From assembly GCF_951230135.1 (NCBI RefSeq), contig NZ_CATNVC010000002.1, positions 347,910 through 411,909 of the forward strand: a stretch of DNA of 64,000 nucleotides, read 5' to 3'. The translations under genes were made by a program, and so were the position numbers. Shown piece by piece: positions 6,404 through 13,881 of this stretch; the first letter of the stretch is position 1; every line of letters begins with the position of its first letter. This DNA comes from Butyricicoccus sp. Marseille-Q5471. GTDB lineage: Bacteria; Bacillota; Clostridia; Oscillospirales; Butyricicoccaceae. The notes beneath the pieces were generated by a model. It had not been told where the DNA came from. It did not search any database and worked only from the letters and a program-made list of their open reading frames with translations.

Positions 6404-7459
6404 TTAGTTTGTTCCCAGCTGCGGCGGATATTTGAGTAGATTGCCGAGATTTCGCTCAACAATCTCAATAATTACCGTATCGCCCGTTCGTACCTGCTCC
6501 AGCGGATAGGGCATTTGGCGCGTGATAGTAGCTTCCGCAAAATCCTCGGCCAAAAACGGATAAAGCGCGTTGCCGAATGAGTCGCGGCACAGGAGCAGCC
6601 GGCCGCTGCCCAACGGATTGATCGTCTGAATCAAAATATCCTCTGGTGAGCGCGGCGGCGTCACATGCTCAAAGGTAAAATCATAGTCCTGCTGCTCTTC
6701 ACGCGCCGTACCGGTCGGGTAGAGCATCTCATACAGATCCCCGCGATGTGTTTTTTCAATCATATACGGCTCGTCCGCAAAGACCTTGTGCGGCAGACCA
6801 AGGCTTTCCATCAAAAAATCATGCGCCAATGCCGCGCCGCGGTTGGTCCAGTGAGAATCCGTACGCAAATAGAGCACCTCATCCTGACTGCGCAAATACG
6901 CGAACAAATCCGCATAGTTTACGTTCATTTGCTCCAAATACGGCCTCACCAGCTCGTAATTTCCTGCCGGACCACCTTGCAGATAGCGCGCGGGCATGTT
7001 TTCCGGATAAATCGAGTTTTTATTGGGCGCAATCGTAAAGATGAAGTTTGCACCGCGCTCTTCGCAAAACGCCTGCATCTGTGCGACCGTCTGCGCTATC
7101 TGACGCGCCTCCTCCTCGGAAAGCGTCGGCGTGTTCTGATAATCCTCAATCGTTTTGTTGTAGTAAAGCCAGCCTTTTTTACCGTAAATGACATCCGCCG
7201 CAGGCGAAGTGACAAGCAGCCCGGTTTGCAGAGCGGCATTCGCGGTCACCATCTGCTGTCGGAGCGCAAAATGGTCGGCGATATATGCGGTTGTTTCATC
7301 GAGTACCTTGTCATTTAGTTTCCCCTCTTCTGTCCACAGGCTGGGGATAGAAGCAAGGCGTTCGTTCGCGGCAGCCTGCGTCGGCGGCAGCACGAGCATA
7401 CCGACCGACGGAACCAGACACAGCGCCAGAAAAGCGCCTGTAAACCATTTATATTTCAT
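6404..7459 (-). CDS. DHHW/AlgX-like extracytoplasmic acetyltransferase-type protein
   Basis: A 351-residue protein with an N-terminal signal anchor (FTGAFLALCLVPSVGMLVLP) and an SGNH-hydrolase-like AlgX/AlgJ fold. The family motif is RTDSHWTNRG (D201, H203, W204), where the usual DHHW reads DSHW, and the presumed nucleophile is in CRDSFGNALYPF. Such proteins take acetyl groups exported by an MBOAT partner and transfer them to cell-envelope polymers. It starts 11 bases after the MBOAT gene in the same operon. The polymer acetylated (teichoic acid, exopolysaccharide or peptidoglycan) is not shown by the sequence. Confidence 0.88.
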   Translation of the reverse strand: MKYKWFTGAFLALCLVPSVGMLVLPPTQAAANERLASIPSLWTEEGKLNDKVLDETTAYIADHFALRQQMVTANAALQTGLLVTSPAADVIYGKKGWLYYNKTIEDYQNTPTLSEEEARQIAQTVAQMQAFCEERGANFIFTIAPNKNSIYPENMPARYLQGGPAGNYELVRPYLEQMNVNYADLFAYLRSQDEVLYLRTDSHWTNRGAALAHDFLMESLGLPHKVFADEPYMIEKTHRGDLYEMLYPTGTAREEQQDYDFTFEHVTPPRSPEDILIQTINPLGSGRLLLCRDSFGNALYPFLAEDFAEATITRQMPYPLEQVRTGDTVIIEIVERNLGNLLKYPPQLGTN

Positions 7460-7469
7460 GATGGTCTCC

Positions 7470-8846
7470 TCAGAATCGAAAATAGATGAAGGGGTTAAAG
7501 GTGCCTGCGGAAAGATTGAGCATGCACAGCACCAACAGCGCCAATGCGCCGATCATACTCAGCGTCTGGCACTTCCCTTCCAGCCGCTTGACAACAGGTG
7601 CGCTGAGCACGAGAGCGAGCACCAGTGTGAGCAAAAACAGCGGTGTCAGCCCTGCGCAGACTGCAGCCGTCCCCTGCCACGACAGACCGAAGCCGGTGAA
7701 CATCGCGGCAAACATTGCGCCCGCCTGCGGCAGAGTCTCCGCGCGGAACAGCACAAAGCCGAGCACCACGACAAGCAGCGTGTATATACGCCCTAATAGC
7801 TTACCCTTCAGCCGTTTGACTGGCAGTGCACCGCAGTCCTCCAGCACGGAAAACAGGCCGTGCCACAATCCCCAAAGTACAAACGTCCAGCTTGCGCCGT
7901 GCCAGAGTCCGGTTGCGAAAAACACGAGAAAGCGGTTGCTCCACGTGCGGCCGTTCCCCTTTCGGTTACCACCGAGGGGGATATACAGATAATCCCGAAA
8001 CCAAGAGGACAGCGAAATATGCCATCTGCGCCAGAATTCCTTGATTGTTGTCGCAGTATAGGGGTAATCGAAGTTCTCCAGAAAATGAAACCCAAAAATC
8101 TGCCCCATACCGATGGCCATATCGCTGTAGCCCGAAAAGTCAAAATAAATTTGCAGTGTGTAACAAATTGCACCCATCCATGCTGCGAACATGCCAATCT
8201 CACCTGCGGGCAGGGCAAATACGACATCTGCCATCTGCCCCATCGCGTTGGACAGCAGCAGCTTCTTGGACAAACCGCAGATAAACCGCCGAATGCCAAG
8301 CGCCGTCTGTTCTGCTGTCACGGTGCGCTCACTGATTTCGCGCGCGATATCGTGATACTTCACAATCGGGCCCGCAATCAACTGCGGGAAGAAGGCGATG
8401 TACAGCAGCACCGTGGAAAACGAACGGGCAACCAATGTCCGATCCCGGTACACATCAATGACATAGGAGAGCCCCTGAAATGTGAAGAAGGAGATACCGA
8501 TCGGCAACACAATACCGCTCATCGGCAGTGACAGGCCGAGTGCGCCGTTGAGCGAGCCGATGATGAAATCCGTATATTTAAAAACACCAAGCAGACTGAT
8601 ATTGCCCAAAACCGCTATCACCGCGCCCGCTTTTCGATACCGTCCCGCCGCAAGCAGGCCGCAGCCGTAGTTGAGCGCGACCGAGGCGAGCAGCAGCAAC
8701 AGATAAACTGGCTGTCCAAAAGCATAGAAAAGCAGACTGGCAATGAGCAAGAGCCAGTTTTTTGCCCGCACAGATGATAACATGCGATCCAATACAATTA
8801 CCGTAGGCAAAAATACGAATAGAAAAATCGCTGAACTGAAAACCAT
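7470..8846 (-). CDS. MBOAT family acetyltransferase (AlgI/DltB-like)
   Basis: A 458-residue polytopic membrane protein of the membrane-bound O-acyltransferase family. It begins MVFSSAIFLFVFLPTV, has the AlgI signature region FPQLIAGPIVKYHDI and YFDFSGYSDMAIGMG, the loop NFDYPYTATTIKEFWRRWH, and the conserved catalytic His in FATGLWHGASWTFVLWG (about residue 310). It passes acetyl groups across the membrane to the DHHW protein encoded next. First gene of the three-gene operon. A GTCGATTGTG element lies about 90 bases before the start. Confidence 0.93.
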   Translation of the reverse strand: MVFSSAIFLFVFLPTVIVLDRMLSSVRAKNWLLLIASLLFYAFGQPVYLLLLLASVALNYGCGLLAAGRYRKAGAVIAVLGNISLLGVFKYTDFIIGSLNGALGLSLPMSGIVLPIGISFFTFQGLSYVIDVYRDRTLVARSFSTVLLYIAFFPQLIAGPIVKYHDIAREISERTVTAEQTALGIRRFICGLSKKLLLSNAMGQMADVVFALPAGEIGMFAAWMGAICYTLQIYFDFSGYSDMAIGMGQIFGFHFLENFDYPYTATTIKEFWRRWHISLSSWFRDYLYIPLGGNRKGNGRTWSNRFLVFFATGLWHGASWTFVLWGLWHGLFSVLEDCGALPVKRLKGKLLGRIYTLLVVVLGFVLFRAETLPQAGAMFAAMFTGFGLSWQGTAAVCAGLTPLFLLTLVLALVLSAPVVKRLEGKCQTLSMIGALALLVLCMLNLSAGTFNPFIYFRF

Positions 8847-8934
8847 ATGAAAATTCCTTTTTTGTTTTTATGATTCCTCTTTTGTACCCGCATTAGTCAG
8901 AATGGAAGAATTTTGTCGGGCTTAGTAATAGACG

Positions 8935-8944
8935 CACAATCGAC
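8935..8944 (-). promoter_or_regulatory. GTCGATTGTG element upstream of the MBOAT operon
   Basis: The same 10-mer occurs on the same strand at 9544-9553 before the second micro-protein gene. Candidate operator or activator site; the binding protein is unknown. Confidence 0.3.
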
Positions 8945-9043
8945 TTTTTTTGTTCCCTTCTTCCGCCGCCTGCGTTTTGCAAATGCAGAAGAGAGGTTTA
9001 TCGGACAGTAAAACCGCTATCCTAGATACAGGAGGTGGGCAAC

Positions 9044-9217
9044 ATGATTTACATCTGTCTGGCAAAACAGTGCCATTTTCTTTTCATTGGTGACGCATCA
9101 ATCCAAACCTGCCCGGACTGCGGCAAAAAGAGCATTCGCGCTGCCACGGCGGCAGAACGCATGGAATTTTTCCGCCGTCAGACTGAGCTGATGCACACCG
9201 AGCGCCGCAGCGGCTGA
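9044..9217 (+). CDS. Small zinc-ribbon-like protein
   Basis: A 57-residue protein starting MIYICLAKQCHFLFIGD with a later TCPDCGKKSIR motif; four cysteines in a C-x4-C ... C-x2-C layout suggest a small zinc ribbon. The C-terminal half (ATAAERMEFFRRQTELM) is helical and charged. ATG at 9044 has GGAGGTG at ideal distance, so the upstream GTG at 9035 is rejected. It is a single-gene unit closed by a strong hairpin. Function unknown. Confidence 0.75.
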   Translation: MIYICLAKQCHFLFIGDASIQTCPDCGKKSIRAATAAERMEFFRRQTELMHTERRSG

Positions 9218-9227
9218 TGCATAAAGC

Positions 9228-9265
9228 AAAAGACCTTCCGCGGCAGAGCCATCGGAAGGTCTTTT
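9228..9265. terminator. Bidirectional terminator between two small convergent genes
   Basis: AAAAGACCTTCCG (9228-9240) pairs with CGGAAGGTCTTTT (9253-9265). Confidence 0.88.
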
Positions 9266-9335
9266 ACTTACAGTGTTCGATTGTCATTGGTTTCAGCTAC
9301 TCCTTCGGGCAGGCGAGCTGCCGTAATTTTAATCA

Positions 9336-9440
9336 TTACTTAGCAGCGCGGCGAACCTTCTTGGCCTGAGCCTTGATACGATTGCTGTCCAGATCGAGCA
9401 TGCGAGCTGCAACCAAATCGTTAAAGAAACCCTTCATCAT
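9336..9440 (-). CDS. 34-residue basic micro-protein, paralogue of the one at 4992-5108
   Basis: A very short gene, ATG at 9440 (a second ATG follows directly) after AAAGGAGTG. The product MMKGFFNDLVAARMLDLDSN is followed by a strongly basic tail (KAQAKKVRRAAK). The order of an aromatic/hydrophobic head with F-N-x-L-x-x-A-x-M, a short acidic link and a basic tail matches the 38-residue protein 4 kb away. It has its own TTGTTT/TATTAT promoter and an upstream GATTGTGA element. No family is recognised; the features could fit a membrane-surface or nucleic-acid binding peptide. Confidence 0.7.
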   Translation of the reverse strand: MMKGFFNDLVAARMLDLDSNRIKAQAKKVRRAAK

Positions 9441-9492
9441 GTGTTAATTCACTCCTTTCGTGTTTGAGGTTTTTCTCTCAACCTCTGTTATT

Positions 9493-9521
9493 ATAATACA
9501 CGTCAGGGAGTAAGAAAACAA
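9493..9521 (-). promoter_or_regulatory. Promoter of the second micro-protein gene
   Basis: TTGTTT (9516-9521) and TATTAT (9493-9498) with a 17-base spacer, reading leftward. The element GTCGATTGTGAG ends 20 bases upstream of the -35 box. Confidence 0.6.
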
Positions 9522-9543
9522 GAGTCGGATTTTATGAATTACT

Positions 9544-9553
9544 CACAATCGAC
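9544..9553 (-). promoter_or_regulatory. GTCGATTGTG element before the second micro-protein promoter
   Basis: Identical 10-mer to 8935-8944 and similar to the ATTGTGAA arm at 4897-4904, at comparable distance (18-20 bases) from the -35 box in the two micro-protein genes. Confidence 0.35.
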
Positions 9554-9656
9554 TACTTATATTTTTGTGCTTATTGCATAAAATAAAAAGTTATTTTTGT
9601 TTTATCTGATAATTTACATAATCTTAACTGTGCAATATGCATATTAAAATGGAATT

Positions 9657-10850
9657 TTATTGAATTTCTGCGTAATCAGCCGCCAGTTTTGCAAATAACG
9701 GCAATGCGCGCCGAATCGTCTCCGTGTGTACGCAGTAGGAAATCCGCACGTGTCCGGGCGCACCGAAATCCGTTCCGGGCACGAGCAGCAGATCATACTG
9801 CTTGGCACGTTCGCAAAATGCGCGGTCATCGGCCTCAAGAGACTGTGGAAACAGGTAAAACGCGCCTTCGGGTTTGACGCAGGAATATCCCATCTTGGTC
9901 AAGCCCTCAAACAGCAGGTCGCGGTTTTCACGGTAAATACGGATATCCGCTGTCTCAGCGGCACATCTTGCCGCCACGCGCTGAAACATGCTTGGTGCGC
10001 ACACATAGCCCAGCACACGACCCGCGCCGCAAATTGCGGCATACAAATCGGCGCTGTCGGCTGCCTGCGGCGGAACCAGCACATAACCGATCCGCTCCCC
10101 CGGCAGCGAAAGCGACTTGGAGTAGGAATAGCACACAATGGTGTCCATGTAATAGTGCGGCACGAACGGCACTTCTGCCCCATCATATACAATCTCACGA
10201 TACGGCTCGTCCGAAATCAAATAAATCGGGTGGCCATATTCCTTCGACTTTTCGTTCAGTACCTGCGCAAGGCGACAAATCGTCTGCTCGGAATAGACGA
10301 CGCCGGACGGATTACAGGGCGAATTTATCACCAGCGCCTTGGTTTTTTCGTTCAGGCACTTGTCCAGTTCTTCAAAATTAATCTGGAAATCAGCCACAGA
10401 CGGCGGCACAACCACGCACTTTGCCCCCGCACCGCTCTCGATAAAGCATTGGTACTCCGGAAAAAACGGAGCAAATACGATGAACTCATCTCCCGGGCAG
10501 GTCAATGCCTTGAACGTGACAGACAACGCGGCCGCTGCGCCCGCAGTCAGGTACAGGCAATCGCCCGTGTAATCGCTTCCGAAGCGGCGGTTAATCGACG
10601 CTGCAAGCTCACCACGCACTGCGGCATCTCCCTGCGCCGAGGTATAGCCGTGCGCTGCCACCGGGTCACCCGCCGCGATATCCAAAATCGCCTGGCGCAC
10701 GCTTTCCGGTGCGGGCACATTGGGATTGCCGATTGAAAAATCAAATACATTTTCTCGGCCGACCTCGGCCGCACGACTGTTGCCATATTCAAAAATTTCA
10801 CGGATCGTCGAACGGCGCTTGCCGAGCGCGACCATATTCTCCGCTAACAT
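9657..10850 (-). CDS. Pyridoxal phosphate-dependent aminotransferase (class I/II)
   Basis: A 397-residue fold-type I aminotransferase, aspartate aminotransferase-like. Visible motifs: NAGAAAALS-type cofactor phosphate loop (LTAGAAAALSVTFKAL), NSPCNPSGVVY, LISDEPYREIVYDG, the PLP lysine in SYSKSLSLPGERIGY, and the substrate carboxylate Arg in GHVRISYC near the end. ATG at 10850 follows GGAGGGG; the longer upstream frame is rejected because it crosses a terminator. Substrate is unknown; this subgroup, common in Clostridia, is usually annotated simply as aspartate-type. It stands alone. Confidence 0.9.
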   Translation of the reverse strand: MLAENMVALGKRRSTIREIFEYGNSRAAEVGRENVFDFSIGNPNVPAPESVRQAILDIAAGDPVAAHGYTSAQGDAAVRGELAASINRRFGSDYTGDCLYLTAGAAAALSVTFKALTCPGDEFIVFAPFFPEYQCFIESGAGAKCVVVPPSVADFQINFEELDKCLNEKTKALVINSPCNPSGVVYSEQTICRLAQVLNEKSKEYGHPIYLISDEPYREIVYDGAEVPFVPHYYMDTIVCYSYSKSLSLPGERIGYVLVPPQAADSADLYAAICGAGRVLGYVCAPSMFQRVAARCAAETADIRIYRENRDLLFEGLTKMGYSCVKPEGAFYLFPQSLEADDRAFCERAKQYDLLLVPGTDFGAPGHVRISYCVHTETIRRALPLFAKLAADYAEIQ

Positions 10851-10928
10851 AATAACCCCTCCAGTCAGATAATTCATTATAGCACAGCGATAAAACAGAT
10901 TCAACAGCAGCTCTGACCACAAATTCAA

Positions 10929-10956
10929 AGGGTCTCCCGAATATTCGGGAGACCCT
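10929..10956 (-). terminator. Hairpin after the rubrerythrin gene
   Basis: Perfect 14-base palindrome arms AGGGTCTCCCGAAT / ATTCGGGAGACCCT; the T run on the minus side is weak. Confidence 0.7.
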
Positions 10957-10981
10957 CTTGCAGCCATGTGGCCAAGCAATC

Positions 10982-11521
10982 TTAGTAATTTTCAGCCTTG
11001 ATCTGGAAATAGGCCTGCGGATGTTCACAAACCGGGCAAACATCCGGTGCCTGCTTGCCAACTACAATGTGGCCGCAGTTCGAGCACTGCCAGATGCAGT
11101 CCCCATCCTTCGAGAACACGGTCTTGCTCTCTACGTTGCCAAGCAGCTTGCGATAGCGCTCCTCATGCTCCTTCTCGATTGCAGCGACCTGCTCGAACAG
11201 GAATGCGATATCGCTAAAGCCTTCCGCATGTGCATCCTTTGCAAAGGTTGCATACATGTCGGTCCACTCGTAGTTCTCGCCTTCAGCAGCCGCCTTCAGG
11301 TTGGTTGCAGTATCATCAATTCCATCGTTGAGCAGCTTAAACCAAATCTTGGCATGCTCCTTCTCATTGTTTGCGGTCTCTTCAAAAATCTGAGCGATCT
11401 GGACATAGCCATCTTTTCTAGCCTTGGACGCAAAATAGGTATACTTATTGCGCGCCATCGATTCGCCCGCAAATGCGGTCTGCAGATTGGCCTCCGTCTT
11501 ACTGCCCTTTAAGTTTGCCAT
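10982..11521 (-). CDS. Rubrerythrin
   Basis: A 179-residue non-haem di-iron peroxidase that reduces hydrogen peroxide in anaerobes using rubredoxin-type electrons. The ferritin-like N-terminal domain carries the ExxR/ExxH iron ligands ([44 protein letters not shown]). The C-terminal rubredoxin-like domain has [12 protein letters not shown] and [11 protein letters not shown], a complete FeS4 site. Full length. The Fur/PerR-type regulator lies directly upstream on the same strand, a common peroxide-defence pairing. Confidence 0.96.
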   Translation of the reverse strand: MANLKGSKTEANLQTAFAGESMARNKYTYFASKARKDGYVQIAQIFEETANNEKEHAKIWFKLLNDGIDDTATNLKAAAEGENYEWTDMYATFAKDAHAEGFSDIAFLFEQVAAIEKEHEERYRKLLGNVESKTVFSKDGDCIWQCSNCGHIVVGKQAPDVCPVCEHPQAYFQIKAENY

Positions 11522-11579
11522 AATAACATTCTCCTCACTTTTTATCGATTAGACGGCCGCTGCCGTCCGGTTCACAAGC

Positions 11580-11975
11580 TTATGTGGTATGCTGTTTGGC
11601 GCGGCACGTGGAACAAACGCCCTCAAACAGGATTTCATACCGCTCAACTGCGATGCCGCATGCATCCTCCACCTGATCGATCAGATTGGTCAGATAAGGC
11701 ATCGTCACATCCTGCACTGCGCCGCAGCACGTGCAGCGCACATGATAGTGCGGCTGGATATTAAAATCGAAACGATCCGCGCTGTTTGCAACCGGTACGC
11801 GCTGGATGACACCCTGCGACGCAAGTTGGTTCAAATTGCGGTACACCGTGGCCTTGCTGATGGAAGGATGGGCGCTGGATACAGATTCGTATACGGCGTC
11901 CGCAGTCGGGTGATCGTGCATGCTCAGTACCGTGTCCAGCACAATTTGGCGCTGTACAGTATTTCGGGTTTGCAT
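11580..11975 (-). CDS. Fur family transcriptional regulator (PerR-like)
   Basis: A 131-residue metalloregulator: N-terminal winged helix (RNTVQRQIVLDTVLSMHDHPTADAVY, ISKATVYRNLNQLASQG) and a C-terminal dimerisation domain with HYHVRCTCCGAVQDV and CSTCRAKQ, giving the two CxxC pairs of the structural zinc site. Placement before rubrerythrin supports a peroxide sensor role, but the sensing His/Asp set cannot be separated from Fur or Zur by eye. ATG at 11975 follows GGGAGGGT; upstream codons are non-coding promoter sequence. Confidence 0.9.
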   Translation of the reverse strand: MQTRNTVQRQIVLDTVLSMHDHPTADAVYESVSSAHPSISKATVYRNLNQLASQGVIQRVPVANSADRFDFNIQPHYHVRCTCCGAVQDVTMPYLTNLIDQVEDACGIAVERYEILFEGVCSTCRAKQHTT

Positions 11976-12018
11976 GGTCGTACCCTCCCTTCTTAAATAG
12001 GAATATTTCTTAATTAAG

Positions 12019-12047
12019 ATTATAGTCACACAAAAGGCTCTTGTCAA
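12019..12047 (-). promoter_or_regulatory. Promoter of the Fur/PerR gene with overlapping AT-rich palindrome
   Basis: TTGACA (12042-12047) and TATAAT (12019-12024), 17-base spacer. The sequence CTTAATTAAG directly after the -10 box is palindromic and could be part of an autoregulatory Per/Fur box. Confidence 0.75.
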
Positions 12048-12066
12048 GTATTCCCCGAAAAAAAGT

Positions 12067-12109
12067 AAAAAAACGCTTTTGCCCTTATCCTGGGGCAAAA
12101 ACGTTTTTT
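12067..12109 (-). terminator. Terminator of the unknown gene at 12119
   Basis: Long stem AAAAAACG..TTTTGCCC pairing with GGGCAAAAACGTTTTTT. Confidence 0.85.
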
Positions 12110-12118
12110 CTGCTCGGT

Positions 12119-12712
12119 TTAGCTGGCCGACATGCCGCTCCACACGCCGCTCACACGTTCCCACACATCGCCGTCGGTCATAGCGTCTGTGTTCATGTGC
12201 ATGCGCAGCATCATCCGTCCTGCATTCACATAATGCAGTTCCAAATCAGCGCCGCCCTCGTCTGCCATCAGGTTGGCAAAACGCACTTCGGGCAGCACCT
12301 TGTCGCAATAGCCGACAAAGCGAATCCCTGCTTTGTTCTGGTGTATTGCAATCTCAATGAGCTGATCGATAATTTCATCATGGCTCTCATCGTCAAAAAG
12401 AGCGACGAGCAACGAGCCGGATGCGCGGTTAATCATGCGGCAGTCCGACCACAGATGGCTCATTCGTTTCATAACGGTTTGCGCCAGACGGCCTTCGCCT
12501 TCTCCGTCGCCCAGAATCACACCGACTGACATTCCTTCCAGCAGGGCGATCATGGATTGCTTGATGATACGGATAGCCTGTTCCGTTTTTTCATTGGATG
12601 CGATGACATACTCTGCTGTATTCTCTGCATCCACAGTACGCCAAAGGCTCCAACCCTCGTCACTGTCGGCATGAATCGTAAGATCCGGTTTTGTCTTGAG
12701 CGCGGAACTCAT
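12119..12712 (-). CDS. Hypothetical cytosolic protein
   Basis: A 197-residue acidic protein without signal peptide or membrane segments. It has no motif I recognise. The middle (EQAIRIIKQSMIALLEGMSVGVILGDGEGEGRLAQTVMKRM) looks like two helices around a Gly-rich turn, and the C-terminal third alternates strands and helices. ATG at 12712 is preferred over GTG at 12724 because AAAGGAA lies too close to the latter. It is monocistronic with a good promoter (12801-12829) and terminator, so it is likely a real gene. Function unknown. Confidence 0.65.
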   Translation of the reverse strand: MSSALKTKPDLTIHADSDEGWSLWRTVDAENTAEYVIASNEKTEQAIRIIKQSMIALLEGMSVGVILGDGEGEGRLAQTVMKRMSHLWSDCRMINRASGSLLVALFDDESHDEIIDQLIEIAIHQNKAGIRFVGYCDKVLPEVRFANLMADEGGADLELHYVNAGRMMLRMHMNTDAMTDGDVWERVSGVWSGMSAS

Positions 12713-13058
12713 AATCTGGTACACTTCCTTTAAATATTCTTAGTAAACCCATTCCTATGTGATACCGATTTACGGTACCATTATCCCAATCTTTTGCGTT
12801 ATTCTATCACGGCCAACCCCGGCACGCAAGCGCAAAATCGAATTTTTGTGAACAATGTCGATTGATTTTTTTAAATTTTCTTGAAAATGGAATATCTATT
12901 GGTCGATATGCTCAGTTTGTTCGTTTGGATTTCTCTTTCATTGTTGATATATGAAATAGCTTCCCATTTCCCTTGTGCACATCGCTGTATTGTAATCGGT
13001 TTCACACTTTTCTTTCTCAGCAAGACGACGAAAAACCCGCCGAAGCGGGTTTTTCGTT
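12713..13058. other. Intergenic region upstream of the unknown gene
   Basis: Holds a leftward promoter (TTGCGT 12824-12829, TAGAAT 12801-12806, 17-base spacer), a TTGTTCACAA/GTCGATTG-rich AT segment near 12845-12868, and the hemolysin III terminator at the right. Short open frames on both strands (for example + 12881-13111) run through that terminator and have no ribosome site. Confidence 0.55.
13031..13055 (-). terminator. Terminator of the hemolysin III gene
   Basis: AAAAACCCGC / GCGGGTTTTT hairpin directly after the stop. Confidence 0.9.
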
Positions 13059-13712
13059 TTATAACACGTAAAGAAACACCATCAGGTAGTGACAAACACT
13101 GCCCGCAATGACGAACAGATGAAACAGCTCGTGGAAACCAACCAGCGGGCCGAGGTTCGGCTTTTTCAAAATGTAAATAATGCCTCCGATGGTATAAAAG
13201 ATTCCCCCCGCCGTCAGCAGCGCAATCGCAGGCGCCGGCATGGACAGCACCACGCTGAAGTCAAACGCAATCGCCCATCCGAGCAGCAGATACAGGCTCG
13301 TTCCCAAAAAGCGGGGCGCATCAATCCACAGCAGCTTGATGGCAATACCGGCCAGTGCAATCAGCCAAATCACGCCGATAAAGGCATAGGATCTCGGCGC
13401 GGGCATAAATCCCAGTACAATCGGTGTATAACTTCCCGCAATCAGCACATAAATCATGCTGTGGTCCAATTTTTTCAGCCGTTTTAGGATGACGCCGCCT
13501 TTGCCTGAAAAATGGTACACGCTGCTCGCTGAATACAGTGCAATCAGCGACAGGCAAAATACCACTGCGGCCGCAGCCATCTGCCCGGATACATCGCTGT
13601 CAAACAGCAGACGGGTCAGCATCAGCAACAGGCCGAAACCCGACAACACCGCGCCGACAAAATGCGAATAACTGGAAAAGGGTTCTCTGGCTTTTAAAAA
13701 CGCATGCGGCAT
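13059..13712 (-). CDS. Hemolysin III / adiponectin receptor-like (PAQR) membrane protein
   Basis: A 217-residue seven-helix membrane protein of the HlyIII/PAQR family. Conserved elements are visible: SSVYHFS (Ser and His of the metal site), LDHSMIYVLIAGSYTPIVLG, and the C-terminal GFHELFHLFVIAGSVCHYLMV with two His ligands. The fold implies a zinc-dependent hydrolase; the physiological substrate in bacteria is not settled. ATG at 13712 is set by GAGGAGGAG five bases upstream; the longer frame to 13748 lacks a site. Confidence 0.93.
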   Translation of the reverse strand: MPHAFLKAREPFSSYSHFVGAVLSGFGLLLMLTRLLFDSDVSGQMAAAAVVFCLSLIALYSASSVYHFSGKGGVILKRLKKLDHSMIYVLIAGSYTPIVLGFMPAPRSYAFIGVIWLIALAGIAIKLLWIDAPRFLGTSLYLLLGWAIAFDFSVVLSMPAPAIALLTAGGIFYTIGGIIYILKKPNLGPLVGFHELFHLFVIAGSVCHYLMVFLYVL

Positions 13713-13830
13713 AGCGACTCCTCCTCGGACTTTCAATATGGTTTTCAAAACTACTTTGTATCTACTATAATACTACATTCCTCTAAAAATGCAATACCTC
13801 AAATGTAAATTTATTGTTGCCTTGCCGATA

Positions 13831-13861
13831 AAAAAATACACCTGCCAAAAAGCAGGTGCAT
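13831..13861 (-). terminator. Terminator of the polysaccharide deacetylase gene
   Basis: TACACCTGC / GCAGGTGCA hairpin followed by a T run in the minus direction. Confidence 0.85.
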
Positions 13862-13881
13862 CAAAATGATTTTTCTCTCAA

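Noticed and set aside
12881..13111. 76-residue hydrophobic frame on the + strand
   Set aside because: It runs through the hemolysin III terminator and into that gene's 3' end, with no ribosome site.
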